Assembly (NCBI GenBank): GCA_017540645.1
Contig: JAFYAQ010000010.1
Location: forward strand, 89,785 to 148,121
DNA: 58,337 bases
Direction: 5' to 3'
Source of the DNA: Oscillospiraceae bacterium
GTDB lineage: Bacteria > Bacillota > Clostridia > Oscillospirales > Oscillospiraceae
The translations under genes and the position numbers were made by a program. Below are positions 8,539-16,529 of the stretch, piece after piece. The notes under the pieces were generated by a model. The model was not told where the DNA came from. It saw only the letters and a list, made by a program, of their open reading frames with translations, and did no database searches. Numbering within the stretch: position 1 is the first letter of the stretch; every line of letters starts with the position of its first letter.

Positions 8539-9723
8539 ATGGAAAAGACCAGCAAGGTTATCACCATCGGGACCGTGGGCTACGGCTACGGCGCATTTTT
8601 GCATGTAAACGGCTACCTCAACGCCGGCGGCATCCCCATCCGCCTGAAAACCGTCTGCGCCCGCAACGGGGAGAAGGCGGAGGCCTTCCGGGCAAAATAC
8701 GGCTACGAGCAGATCTGCACCAGCTACGAGGAGCTGGTGGCCGATCCCGAGATCGACCTGATCGACCTGAGCGTGCCCCCCCGGCTGCACATCCCCTACT
8801 GCATCATGGCTCTGGAGGCCGGCAAGAGCATCATCTGCGAAAAACCCGTCACCGGCTACTTCGGCGACGGCAGCGACAACATCGGCAGGACCGTCTCCAA
8901 GGCGGAGATGTGGGAGTCCATGGACAAGGAGCTCCGGAAGCTGAAGGAGGCCATCGACAAGAGCAGCGGCCACTTCTTCTACGCCGAGGACTTTGTCTAC
9001 GCCACTCCCGTGCAGAAGGCGGCGGAGATCCTCCGGGCCAAGAAGAGCAAGATCATGTTCATGAACGGCATCGAATCCATCATCGGCTCCACCAGCGCAG
9101 CGGCCAGCGAATGGAAGAACTTCGGCGGCGGCACCATGATGCGCAACGGCATCCACATCCTCTCCACCATGATGTATCTCAAGCAGGTGGAGGCCGAGGC
9201 CCGGGGCGAGAAGATCCGTGTGAAGAGCGTCATGGCCGAGATGGGCCAGATCAGCAAGGTGCCTCTGGGCGAGGGCGAGCGCCAGTACGCCCAGGCCCAC
9301 CCCAACGACGTGGAGGACTGCGCCAACGTGATCCTCACCTGGTCCGACGGCTCCATGTGCAACGTCATCGGCACCGATTCCGTGATCGGCGGCTCCGCCA
9401 ATCATGTGACCGTGGCCTGCAACGATATGAAGTTCCAGCTGAACATCACCCAGAACGACATGCTGAAGGTCTACTGCAGCGACGACAACGGCCTGGACAA
9501 CGTGTACTGGGGCGAGCTGAACCCCCGCAAACTGGGCTGGAACAATGTGTTCGTCAGCGACGAGGTGATCCGGGGCTACACCGGAGAGATGAAGTCTTTC
9601 CTGGAGGCCATGGCCTACGGCGCCAGGACCGAGACCTCTTTCGACCTGGCCTATGACATCATCCGGGTGGTCTACGCCGCCTTCCGCAGCGCGGAAGAGG
9701 GCCGCCGGATCGAGCTGAACTGA
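8539..9723 (+). CDS. Gfo/Idh/MocA-family oxidoreductase
   Basis: A 394-residue NAD(P)-dependent dehydrogenase with an N-terminal Rossmann fold (GTVGYGYGAF, residues 11-20), the family-defining E-K-P (101-103) and a C-terminal substrate domain with a conserved NGIH segment. Family members oxidise a hydroxyl of inositols, sugars or glycosides, commonly at C2 or C3. ATG 8539 is set by AAGGAG 7-8 bp upstream. It lies between cupin-like protein A and the TIM-barrel protein, a pairing often seen where one enzyme makes a keto-sugar and the next epimerises or eliminates from it. The substrate cannot be read from the sequence. Confidence 0.92.
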   Translation: MEKTSKVITIGTVGYGYGAFLHVNGYLNAGGIPIRLKTVCARNGEKAEAFRAKYGYEQICTSYEELVADPEIDLIDLSVPPRLHIPYCIMALEAGKSIICEKPVTGYFGDGSDNIGRTVSKAEMWESMDKELRKLKEAIDKSSGHFFYAEDFVYATPVQKAAEILRAKKSKIMFMNGIESIIGSTSAAASEWKNFGGGTMMRNGIHILSTMMYLKQVEAEARGEKIRVKSVMAEMGQISKVPLGEGERQYAQAHPNDVEDCANVILTWSDGSMCNVIGTDSVIGGSANHVTVACNDMKFQLNITQNDMLKVYCSDDNGLDNVYWGELNPRKLGWNNVFVSDEVIRGYTGEMKSFLEAMAYGARTETSFDLAYDIIRVVYAAFRSAEEGRRIELN

Positions 9724-9743
9724 AGGCCAAAGGAGGCGCCCCC

Positions 9744-10565
9744 ATGGGTATGAAATTCAGTATCTGTACCGTAGACCGGCCGCTGGAATCCACCTCTCCC
9801 TTCCCCCTGCGGGGAAGCAGCTACGAGGAGTGCGCCGCCGTGGCCTCCATGCTGGGCTACGACGGGATCGAACTGCAGATCCAGGACCCCGCAAAATATG
9901 ACCCGAAAGAACTGAAGGCCAGTCTGGACCGCCACGGCATCGGCTGCTCCGCCGTGACCACCGGCCTTGCCTATCTCTTTGAGGGCATGAGCATGGTACA
10001 CCCGGACGAAAAGATCCGTCTGGCTACGGTGGAGCGGCTGCACCGGCAGCTGGATCTGGCCAAGGAGCTGGACTCCCAGATCCTGATCGGCTACCTGCGG
10101 GGCCGCAAGGCCCCCGGCCAGAGCGACCAGGAGTTCGAAGACATCCTCACCGACAGCGTGGGACGGGTGCTTGCCTACGCCGAGGAGATCCGCTGCCCCA
10201 TGGTCATGGAGCAGATCAACCGCAACGACGGAGATGTATTCTGCTCCACGGAGAGGACCATGACCTTCCTGGAAAAATTCCACTCGGACTGGCTGTTGTA
10301 TAATGGGGACACTTACCATATGATCACCGAGGACAAGGACGTGCCCGCCGCCATCCGCCGCTCCCTGAGCAAGCTGGTGCTGTTCCATGTCTCCGATGAG
10401 GGCCGGCTCCTCCCGGACGACGCCCATTTTGACTTCCGCGAGGCCGCCGAGACGCTGAAAGCCGCCGGCTACGACAAATGGGTCAGCATCGAGGCCAAGC
10501 CCGAGCCCACCAGCTTTGACGCCGCCCGCCGGGGGCTGCAGTATCTCCGCAGCGTATTTTTGTAA
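9744..10565 (+). CDS. Sugar phosphate isomerase/epimerase, xylose-isomerase-like TIM barrel
   Basis: A 273-residue AP-endonuclease-2/xylose-isomerase-like TIM barrel. The divalent-metal ligands expected for this fold are visible in order: Glu156 (VMEQINR), Asp189 (NGDTYH), His215 (LFHVSDEG) and Glu250 (VSIEAKP). Such enzymes catalyse keto-enol isomerisation, epimerisation or elimination on sugars and keto-sugars. AAAGGAGG precedes ATG 9744; a second ATG two codons later is a minor alternative. It follows the Gfo/Idh/MocA gene by 20 bp and precedes cupin-like protein B by 31 bp, so the four genes form one unit. Confidence 0.9.
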   Translation: MGMKFSICTVDRPLESTSPFPLRGSSYEECAAVASMLGYDGIELQIQDPAKYDPKELKASLDRHGIGCSAVTTGLAYLFEGMSMVHPDEKIRLATVERLHRQLDLAKELDSQILIGYLRGRKAPGQSDQEFEDILTDSVGRVLAYAEEIRCPMVMEQINRNDGDVFCSTERTMTFLEKFHSDWLLYNGDTYHMITEDKDVPAAIRRSLSKLVLFHVSDEGRLLPDDAHFDFREAAETLKAAGYDKWVSIEAKPEPTSFDAARRGLQYLRSVFL

Positions 10566-10596
10566 TTCATCATTCGGTGATGGGAGGAAGCTTTCC

Positions 10597-11226
10597 ATGA
10601 TTCAGAAATTGACCTTCGGTGAACCCTTTATTGCGGCCCGTTATATCGAGCAGGAAGCGGACTATGCCGCCCCCGACCAGTGCATCCTGGTAAATCTGGA
10701 CACGGAGCAGCCTGTGTTGGTAGAAAACGGCTTTTCTCTGCCGCCCCTGCAGGCCTGTGAGATCCGCTTTTCCCACATCCGTGTTCCCGGAAAAGCTCTG
10801 CTGCTCCGCCATGCCGGGACGGTGGATCTGAACGACCTCCAGACCCTGGATATCCTGCGAAAGGTCTGGAAGTCCAACTGGGAGCTGACCCATCTCCCCC
10901 AGCACCGCGGGGTTCCCTACTATAAATCCCCCAAGGTGACTCTGGGAAAGCTCAGCATGAATCTCTGCCTGGTCGCCGAGCCGGAGTGCCCCTCCGGCAT
11001 CCACCGGGAACACGACCGTCCCATCCGGGAGCTGCATGTGCAGGTGGTGGGCCAGGGCGCCGTGGATCTGCTGCGCTCCCCCGACCCGGCCAGCGTCTAC
11101 GCCAGCCTTCCCCTGGCCGCCGGCACGGTACACATCCCGGAGTGGAACGCCGAAGGCGTTTACCCCTGGCACCGCTACCGCAGCGTGACGCGCTGCATCT
11201 TTCTGGCCGTTTCCATCGAAGAATAA
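10597..11226 (+). CDS. Cupin-like protein B, paralogue of protein A at 7823
   Basis: A 209-residue homologue of protein A. It shares the N-terminal FGEPF-like start, HRGVPYYKSPK (103-113) and the full candidate metal set His136, His139 (SGIHREHDR), Glu145, His147, His179 (AAGTVH) and His192 (YPWHRY). The regions between these motifs have diverged strongly. Two divergent copies in one operon suggest a heteromer or two consecutive steps on related intermediates (inference). GGGAGGAAG precedes ATG 10597. The gene is the last of its operon and is followed 14 bp later by a strong terminator. Confidence 0.85.
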   Translation: MIQKLTFGEPFIAARYIEQEADYAAPDQCILVNLDTEQPVLVENGFSLPPLQACEIRFSHIRVPGKALLLRHAGTVDLNDLQTLDILRKVWKSNWELTHLPQHRGVPYYKSPKVTLGKLSMNLCLVAEPECPSGIHREHDRPIRELHVQVVGQGAVDLLRSPDPASVYASLPLAAGTVHIPEWNAEGVYPWHRYRSVTRCIFLAVSIEE

Positions 11227-11240
11227 AGCAAAAACATGTT

Positions 11241-11300
11241 GCGGGAAACAGGACCGACCGCTCCCCGGAGGGAGCGCGGTTCCTGCTTCCCGCTTTTTTT
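11241..11300 (+). terminator. Intrinsic terminator closing the cupin operon
   Basis: A long hairpin: the outer arms GCGGGAA...TTCCCGC are nearly complementary, an inner CGCTCCC-cgga-GGGAGCG stem is perfect, and seven T follow (11294-11300). It separates the cupin operon from the sulfation operon. Confidence 0.85.
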
Positions 11301-11348
11301 ACCGAAAAAATCGCCCGGGAAACCCATTTGCCCCATAAAACAGCGATA

Positions 11349-11377
11349 TTGACACCCCCGCCCGGCGGGGGTAAGAT
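11349..11377 (+). promoter_or_regulatory. Promoter of the sulfation operon with palindromic spacer
   Basis: A consensus -35 TTGACA (11349-11354), a 17-bp spacer (11355-11371) and a -10 TAAGAT (11372-11377). The spacer is itself a perfect inverted repeat, CCCCCGCC-C-GGCGGGGG, filling exactly the space between the two hexamers. It is a candidate operator, or a DNA shape that sets promoter strength. Confidence 0.7.
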
Positions 11378-11408
11378 AAAAGATACTATTGGTTTTTGGG
11401 AGGAGAAT

Positions 11409-12533
11409 ATGGGCTCCATCGATTCCGGCCATTTTCTCATGGGGGTTGACGCCCGGGTGTGGTACCGGCTGATCCGGGAGAACCGGGGCAGCTTTGACCC
11501 CGCCCGTTGGGGACAGGCGGCGCTGCTGACCCTGACCTCCACCGCTCTTGCCCCCGCGGCGGCGCTGGAGCGGGCGCTGTTTGCGCGGCGCATCCGCGCC
11601 TCCCGGCCCGTGCTGGATCCCCTGTTCGTGGTGGGCCACTGGCGCAGCGGCACCACCTATCTGCAGAACATGCTCTCCCGGGACCCCCAGTTCGGCTGGG
11701 CGGACCCGGTGCACACCGTGGTCTTCCCCTACAGCCAGCTGCTGGGCCGCCTTCTGACCCCGGCGGTGAAAAAGGGCATCGCCAACGGGCGGCCCATGGA
11801 CAATGTCCAGTATTCCATGGACCTGCCCATGGAGGAGACCTTTGCCCTGCTGACCCAGACCACCATGGACGCCAACAACATGATCGTCTTCCCGACGAAT
11901 TATCAGAAGTACCTGGACGACGCCTTTGTGGGGGAGCTGTCCGAGGAAAAGCAGGCGGAGTGGCGGCGCGCCTATGACTATGTGCTGTCCAAGCTGAGCA
12001 TGGCCTGGGGCGGGAAACGTCTGGTGCTGAAAAGCCCGGAGAACAGCTGCCACATCCCTCAGCTGCTGGAGCTCTACCCGGACGCCCGGTTTCTGAACAT
12101 CCACCGTGACCCCTACAAAACCGTGCGCTCCACGGTGCACATGTTCACCGTGCAGATGGACAAGAGCCGCCTGTCCTACCCTCCGGAGAACCAGGAGGAG
12201 GCCATCGAGGACGCGGTGATCCAGATCTTCGGGCGGATGTACCGCTCTCTCTTCGCCATGGAGGGGCAGTATAAGCCCCGTCGCTATGCGGAGGTGGCCT
12301 TCCGGGACTTTACCGGCGCCCCGCTGGAGACTCTGGAGCGGGTCTATGAGGAACTGGAGCTGCCCGGCTTTACGGAGGCCCGTCCCCGGTTCCAGGCCTT
12401 CATGGACAGCCAGCGCAGCTATCAGAAAAATCAGCTGACCCTGTCCCCCCGGCTGATCCGCAAAATCAACCGGCATCTGGGCTTTTACTTTGACCACTAC
12501 GGCTATGAGCGGAAGGAGGCGACGGACCCGTGA
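11409..12533 (+). CDS. PAPS-dependent sulfotransferase
   Basis: A 374-residue sulfotransferase-fold protein. The 5'-phosphosulfate loop is [12 protein letters not shown] (76-87), and the 3'-phosphate-binding segment is H-R-D-P with a following Ser (233-241, [11 protein letters not shown]). This matches the Sulfotransfer_3-type families that move the sulfuryl group of PAPS to a hydroxyl or amine. No N-terminal signal is evident; a hydrophobic stretch at about 37-53 may associate with the membrane. ATG 11409 has AGGAG upstream and lies about 25 bp after the predicted start site. Its stop overlaps the cysD start by 4 bp, so translation is coupled to PAPS synthesis. The acceptor is unknown. Confidence 0.88.
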   Translation: MGSIDSGHFLMGVDARVWYRLIRENRGSFDPARWGQAALLTLTSTALAPAAALERALFARRIRASRPVLDPLFVVGHWRSGTTYLQNMLSRDPQFGWADPVHTVVFPYSQLLGRLLTPAVKKGIANGRPMDNVQYSMDLPMEETFALLTQTTMDANNMIVFPTNYQKYLDDAFVGELSEEKQAEWRRAYDYVLSKLSMAWGGKRLVLKSPENSCHIPQLLELYPDARFLNIHRDPYKTVRSTVHMFTVQMDKSRLSYPPENQEEAIEDAVIQIFGRMYRSLFAMEGQYKPRRYAEVAFRDFTGAPLETLERVYEELELPGFTEARPRFQAFMDSQRSYQKNQLTLSPRLIRKINRHLGFYFDHYGYERKEATDP

Positions 12534-13417
12534 AGGATGATCATCTGGACAAGCTAGAAAACCGGAGCGTACATATCCTCCGAGAGGCCTACGCCGCCTT
12601 TCCTAACCTGTGCATGCTCTGGAGCATCGGCAAGGATTCCACGGTGCTGCTCTGGCTGGCGCGGAAGGCCTTTTTCGGCCATGTGCCCTTTCCCCTGGTG
12701 CATATCGACACCCACTACAAGATCCCGGAGATGATCGCCTACCGGGACAAGCTGGCCATGGAGTACGGCCTTTACATGATCTACGGAGAGAACCGGGAGG
12801 CGCTGGACGCCCACTGCACCTTCCCGGACGGCGCCTGCTCCCGGGTGGAGTGCTGCCGTCTGTTGAAAACCGAGGCTCTCAAGCACACCCTGGACGGGAC
12901 CTGGCCCCGGTATCGGCTGAATCTCCATACGGGGCAGTATGAGCGGGACACGGACACCGCCGCCTACACCGGCGTGATCGTGGGCGCCCGGGCGGACGAG
13001 GAGGGCTCCCGAAGCAAGGAGCGGTATTTCTCTCCCCGGGATACCCACAGCGACTGGGAGGTGGACGACCAGCCCCCGGAATTCTGGGACCAGTACAAGA
13101 CCGACTTTGCCCCCGGCACCCATGTGCGCATCCATCCCCTGCTGGACTGGACGGAGCTGAACGTGTGGGAGTACATAGAGCGGGAGCACATCCCCACCGT
13201 CTCCCTCTACTATAACCAGGGGGACGGCACGCGCTACCGCTCGCTGGGCTGCGCGCCCTGCACCGGGCCCATCCGCTCCCAGAGCCGGAACGTGGAGGAG
13301 ATCATCGCCGAACTGCGCTCCGGCGCTCTGTCCCGGATTGCGGAGCGCTCCGGCCGGGCCCAGGACGCGGAGGACGGCGGCGGTCTGGAGACCCTGCGGA
13401 GAGGAGGCTACATGTGA
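12530..13417 (+). CDS. cysD: Sulfate adenylyltransferase subunit 2 (ATP sulfurylase small subunit)
   Basis: The 295-residue CysD/NodP protein has the PP-loop S-I-G-K-D-S (32-37), which handles ATP, and the family signatures [11 protein letters not shown] and GCAPCTGPI. With the GTPase CysN it forms APS from sulfate and ATP in the cytoplasm. It starts with GTG 12530 inside the sulfotransferase stop (GTGA overlap) and ends 1 bp into the cysNC ATG, so all three genes are translationally linked. Length is normal for the family. Confidence 0.95.
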   Translation: MKDDHLDKLENRSVHILREAYAAFPNLCMLWSIGKDSTVLLWLARKAFFGHVPFPLVHIDTHYKIPEMIAYRDKLAMEYGLYMIYGENREALDAHCTFPDGACSRVECCRLLKTEALKHTLDGTWPRYRLNLHTGQYERDTDTAAYTGVIVGARADEEGSRSKERYFSPRDTHSDWEVDDQPPEFWDQYKTDFAPGTHVRIHPLLDWTELNVWEYIEREHIPTVSLYYNQGDGTRYRSLGCAPCTGPIRSQSRNVEEIIAELRSGALSRIAERSGRAQDAEDGGGLETLRRGGYM

Positions 13418-15306
13418 TGGAGCAAACTCTCACCCGGGCCCCGGAAAGCGAGGAGCTTTTCAGCGTGGTCACCCTGGGCCATGTGGACCACGGCAAATCC
13501 ACCGTGATCGGCCGTCTGCTCTCGGACGCCGGGGCGCTGCCGGAGGGCCGGCTGGAGGCCATCCGGGAGAACTGCCGGAGGAACTCCAAGCCCTTTGAGT
13601 ACGCCTTTTTGCTGGACGCGCTCCACAATGAGCAGGACCAGGGCATCACCATCGACACCGCCCGCTGCTTCTTCCGCTCCGAAAAGCGGCGCTATCTCAT
13701 CATGGACGCCCCGGGCCACATCGAGTTTTTGAAAAACATGGTCACCGGCGCCTCCCGGGCGGAGGCCGCTCTGATGGTGATCGACGCCAGTCGGGGCGTG
13801 GAGGAGAACACCCGGCGCCACGGGTATTTTCTCTCCATGCTGGGCATCCGCCAGGCGGCGGTGCTGGTGAACAAAATGGATCTGGCCGCCTGGGATGAAC
13901 AGGTGTTCCTGGCCATCCGGCGGGAATTTTCGGACTTCCTGCAAAAAGTGGGCATCACCCCCACCGCCTTCATCCCGGTCAGCGGCCGGGAGGGAGACAA
14001 CATCGTCGCCCCCTCGGCGCGGATGCCCTGGTACACCGGCCCCACGGTCCTGGAGCAGATGGACGCTTTTGTCCCCCTGCCCACGCCGTCAAAGCTGGCT
14101 CTTCGCCTGCCGGTCCAGGGGGTATACAAATTCACCGGCCAGGGGGATGAACGGCGGATCATCGCCGGGACCGTGGAGGCGGGCTCCCTCCGGGCCGGAG
14201 ACGAGATCGTGTTCTACCCCTCCGGCAAACGGACCCGGGTGGCCACGCTGGAGCGCTTTGCCGCTCCGGTGCCGGAGAGCTTCACCGCCGGAGAGGCGGC
14301 TGGCTTCACCATGACCGAGCAGATCTTCGTCCGCCGGGGCGAGGTGGTCTGCCACCCCGGAGAGGGCGCGCCCCAGGTGGGGGTGCGGCTCCAGGCCAAT
14401 GTGTTCTGGCTGGGCAAGCAGCCCCTCCGGCCCGAACGGGCCTATATCCTCAAGTGCGGCACCGCCCGGGCGGAGGCCCGGGTGGAGAGCGTGCTGCGGG
14501 TGGTGAACGCCTCCAGTCTGGATGTGACAGAGCGGACGGCGGTGGAAAAATACGAGGCGGCGGAGCTGACCCTGCGGCTGGAGCGGCCCATGGCCTTCGA
14601 CACCACGGACCAGGGCTGCGACGCCACAAGGCGCTTCGTCCTGGTGGATGATTACGAGATCTCCGGCGGGGGCATCATCACCCGCTTCCTGCCCGCCCGG
14701 GACTATGACGAGCGGAACATCCGCTGGTCCGCCTCCGCCCTGACCGCCGGGGAGCGGCAGCGGCTCACCGGCAGCCCCGGTCTGGTGGTGTGGATGACCG
14801 GGCTCTCCGGCTCCGGAAAGACCACCATCGCCCAGGAGGCGGAGCGGCAGCTCCTGTCCCGGGGCGTCCGGGCCTACCTGCTGGACGGGGACAAGCTGCG
14901 CCGGGGCCTTTGCGCCGACCTGGGCTTTTCCGACGCGGACCGGGCGGAGAACATCCGCCGGGCCGCCCATGTGGCCGCCCTCTTTGCCGACGCGGGGCTT
15001 GTGGTGCTGTGCACCTTCATCTCCCCCTTTGCCGCCGGACGGGCAGAGGCCCGGCGGATCGCCGACGGGCGCTTCTGGGAGGTCTATGTGAAGGCCAGTC
15101 TGGCCGTCTGCCGGGAGCGGGACCCCAAGGGCCTGTATGCAAAGGCCCTCCGGGGTGAGCTGCTCTCCTTCACCGGCATCGACTCCCCCTACGAGGTGCC
15201 CGCGGACCCGGACCAGGTGCTGGACACCGAACACAGCAGCGAGATGGACTGCGTACAGGCGCTGGTGGATGCGATCCAGGGCCGATTGGAAGGAGCTGTT
15301 TCTTGA
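13417..15306 (+). CDS. cysNC: Bifunctional CysN-CysC fusion: ATP sulfurylase GTPase plus APS kinase
   Basis: A 629-residue NodQ-type fusion. The N-terminal GTPase has GHVDHGKST (21-29), DAPGH (97-101) and NKMD (152-155), followed by EF-Tu-like beta-barrel domains. The C-terminal APS kinase has GLSGSGKTT (462-470), DGDKLR (490-495) and FISPF (about 534-538). Together with CysD it makes APS and then phosphorylates it to PAPS, the donor for the upstream sulfotransferase. ATG 13417 has GGAGAGGAGG about 9 bp upstream; a GTG one codon earlier is possible. All key motifs are intact, so both activities are probably functional. Confidence 0.95.
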   Translation: MEQTLTRAPESEELFSVVTLGHVDHGKSTVIGRLLSDAGALPEGRLEAIRENCRRNSKPFEYAFLLDALHNEQDQGITIDTARCFFRSEKRRYLIMDAPGHIEFLKNMVTGASRAEAALMVIDASRGVEENTRRHGYFLSMLGIRQAAVLVNKMDLAAWDEQVFLAIRREFSDFLQKVGITPTAFIPVSGREGDNIVAPSARMPWYTGPTVLEQMDAFVPLPTPSKLALRLPVQGVYKFTGQGDERRIIAGTVEAGSLRAGDEIVFYPSGKRTRVATLERFAAPVPESFTAGEAAGFTMTEQIFVRRGEVVCHPGEGAPQVGVRLQANVFWLGKQPLRPERAYILKCGTARAEARVESVLRVVNASSLDVTERTAVEKYEAAELTLRLERPMAFDTTDQGCDATRRFVLVDDYEISGGGIITRFLPARDYDERNIRWSASALTAGERQRLTGSPGLVVWMTGLSGSGKTTIAQEAERQLLSRGVRAYLLDGDKLRRGLCADLGFSDADRAENIRRAAHVAALFADAGLVVLCTFISPFAAGRAEARRIADGRFWEVYVKASLAVCRERDPKGLYAKALRGELLSFTGIDSPYEVPADPDQVLDTEHSSEMDCVQALVDAIQGRLEGAVS

Positions 15307-16052
15307 ATATTCTCCGGTTTTTCCTCTACGTTATCATCGGCTTTGCCGCCCAGATCATCGACGGGACCCTGGGCATGGCCTATGGGGTCAGCTGCCGCAG
15401 CTTTCTCCGGTCCGTGGCGGGGCTGCCCTCCGCCATGGCCAGCGCGGTGGTCCATGTGGCGGAGGTCCCCACCACCCTGGCCTCCGGTCTCAGCCACTGG
15501 AAGCTCCGCAACGTGGATAAATCCCTGCTGTGGAAGCTGGCCCTGCCGGGCGTGGCGGGCGGCGCCCTGGGCGCCTGGGTCTTGAGCAGCATCGGCGACA
15601 CCCTGGAGCCGGTGATCGACGTCTATCTCATCTTCATGGGCGTCGTCATCCTCCGCAAGGCCTTTCAAAAGGAGCATAAGGAACGGCGCATGGGCGCGGG
15701 CATCTACCCCCTGGGACTGGCGGGCGGTTTTCTGGACGCCACCGGCGGCGGGGGCTGGGGCCCGGTGGTCACCTCCACCATGGTGGCGGTGGGCCACGAT
15801 GTGAAGAAAACCATCGGCACCGTGAACACCGCGGAATTTTTGGTCACCGTGGCGGAGACCACCGCCTTTGCCGTGCTGCTCCGGGATTTCGCCGCCTATT
15901 CCACCGTGATCCTGGGCCTGATCGTGGGGGGCGTGGCCGCCTCTCCCCTGGCCGCCTGGCTATGTAAAAAGCTCCCCGTCCGGCCCCTGCTGGCCATCGT
16001 GGGAAGCGTCATCATTGCGCTGAACCTGTACAATCTTCTGCTGCTGCTTTGA
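15303..16052 (+). CDS. TauE/SafE-family membrane permease
   Basis: A 249-residue polytopic protein, probably with seven or eight membrane helices. It has the two repeated family motifs, one near the N-terminus (D-G-T-L-G-M-A-Y-G) and one mid-protein (GGFLDATGGGGWGP). TauE/SafE proteins move sulfite, sulfoacetate, sulfolactate or other small anions. The start is TTG 15303, overlapping the cysNC stop, with GGAAGGAGC upstream. Being last in a sulfation operon, it could bring in sulfate, or export the sulfated product or a sulfur by-product (inference; direction unknown). Confidence 0.88.
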   Translation: MNILRFFLYVIIGFAAQIIDGTLGMAYGVSCRSFLRSVAGLPSAMASAVVHVAEVPTTLASGLSHWKLRNVDKSLLWKLALPGVAGGALGAWVLSSIGDTLEPVIDVYLIFMGVVILRKAFQKEHKERRMGAGIYPLGLAGGFLDATGGGGWGPVVTSTMVAVGHDVKKTIGTVNTAEFLVTVAETTAFAVLLRDFAAYSTVILGLIVGGVAASPLAAWLCKKLPVRPLLAIVGSVIIALNLYNLLLLL

Positions 16053-16061
16053 AAACGGCAT

Positions 16062-16112
16062 AAAAAAAGAACTGAGCCCTGACCGTCATCCGTTTGATCG
16101 ATCAGGGCTCAG
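16062..16112 (-). terminator. Minus-strand intrinsic terminator
   Basis: A perfect 11-bp stem, CTGAGCCCTGA (16072-16082) with its complement at 16102-16112. On the minus strand it is followed by TTCTTTTTTT. No annotated minus-strand gene lies directly upstream, so it appears to end the candidate RNA at 16113-16290. On the plus strand it could also slow transcription leaving the TauE gene. Confidence 0.7.
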
Positions 16113-16290
16113 CTCTGCGAATTCTTGATATCTAACATCCTGGTTACCATCCTTTCTTTTTTATTTGCTGATCGTGTCGCCTCAGGACTGCTCATTCGCG
16201 GCTCTTACCCGGGACTGTCTCCCGATACCCTCGAAAAGCGAGGCTGCTGTTGGCCGCTGCTCCTTCTTGCCGATCCCCGTCAGCTTTTCC
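16113..16290 (-). ncRNA. Candidate structured RNA, unknown class
   Basis: Read on the minus strand this gap folds into a compact three-way junction. A closing stem GCGGC/GCCGC (16253-16257 with 16198-16202) encloses two 5-bp hairpins, CCTCG-N5-CGAGG (16229-16243) and CGGGA-N5-TCCCG (16210-16224). A further outer GATCG/CGATC pairing joins 16170-16174 and 16271-16275. It runs into the minus-strand terminator at 16062-16112. It matches none of the riboswitch or ribozyme signatures I know. A nine-codon frame (16109-16138) ending inside the terminator could be a leader peptide, but this is weak. Confidence 0.4.
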
Positions 16291-16413
16291 TTTTCCCCTT
16301 GGGCAACTATAAAATAACAGATCCTAAGGGAAAATGCAAGTCGTTTTTTGCACAAAATTACAATAAAGTTCTTGTATTATCTGATGAAGTTTATAAATAA
16401 TGACGAAGAATTC

Positions 16414-16443
16414 TTGACGATAGCTAAGAATCCATAGTATAAT
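16414..16443 (+). promoter_or_regulatory. Strong orphan promoter
   Basis: -35 TTGACG (16414-16419), 18-bp spacer, perfect -10 TATAAT (16438-16443). No plus-strand coding gene follows; 32 bp downstream begins a long terminator hairpin, so it would drive only a very short RNA. Confidence 0.7.
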
Positions 16444-16450
16444 GACTTTG

Positions 16451-16522
16451 GTATTAGGTTCAAAGAACCTGACAAAGGGGAGAGCGTGCCGAGCTTCGGC
16501 ACGCTCTCCCCTTATTCTTTTC
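16451..16522 (+). ncRNA. Candidate ~70-nt small RNA
   Basis: It lies between the orphan promoter and a terminator. It consists of a short hairpin (AGGTTC-aaa-GAACCT, 16456-16470) followed by the terminator stem. The two-hairpin form with its own promoter is typical of a bacterial small RNA. It is antisense to the expected 3' end of the trypsin-like lipoprotein transcript, which ends at about 16475-16530. Confidence 0.45.
16475..16520. terminator. Bidirectional 18-bp terminator hairpin
   Basis: AAGGGGAGAGCGTGCCGA (16475-16492) pairs perfectly with 16496-16513 around a 3-nt loop. A T-rich tract (ATTCTTTT) follows on the plus strand and TTTGTC on the minus strand. It serves the small-RNA candidate and the minus-strand protease gene, whose stop is 16 bp away. 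Confidence 0.75.
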
Positions 16523-16529
16523 CGGAGGA

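Noticed and set aside
7823..11226. C-glycoside deglycosidase (DgpABC-like) assignment for the cupin operon
   Set aside because: A Gfo/Idh/MocA and a TIM-barrel gene are present, but the small beta-subunit family is not; proteins A and B are longer cupins with a different motif set.
16113..16290. Known riboswitch, SRP RNA or hammerhead ribozyme
   Set aside because: None of the defining conserved boxes I can recall for these classes is present on either strand; the element is left unclassified.
16125..16400. 91-codon plus-strand frame in the gap after the TauE gene
   Set aside because: No ribosome binding site or domain; it overlaps the structured RNA candidate and the base pattern suits RNA stems better than coding.
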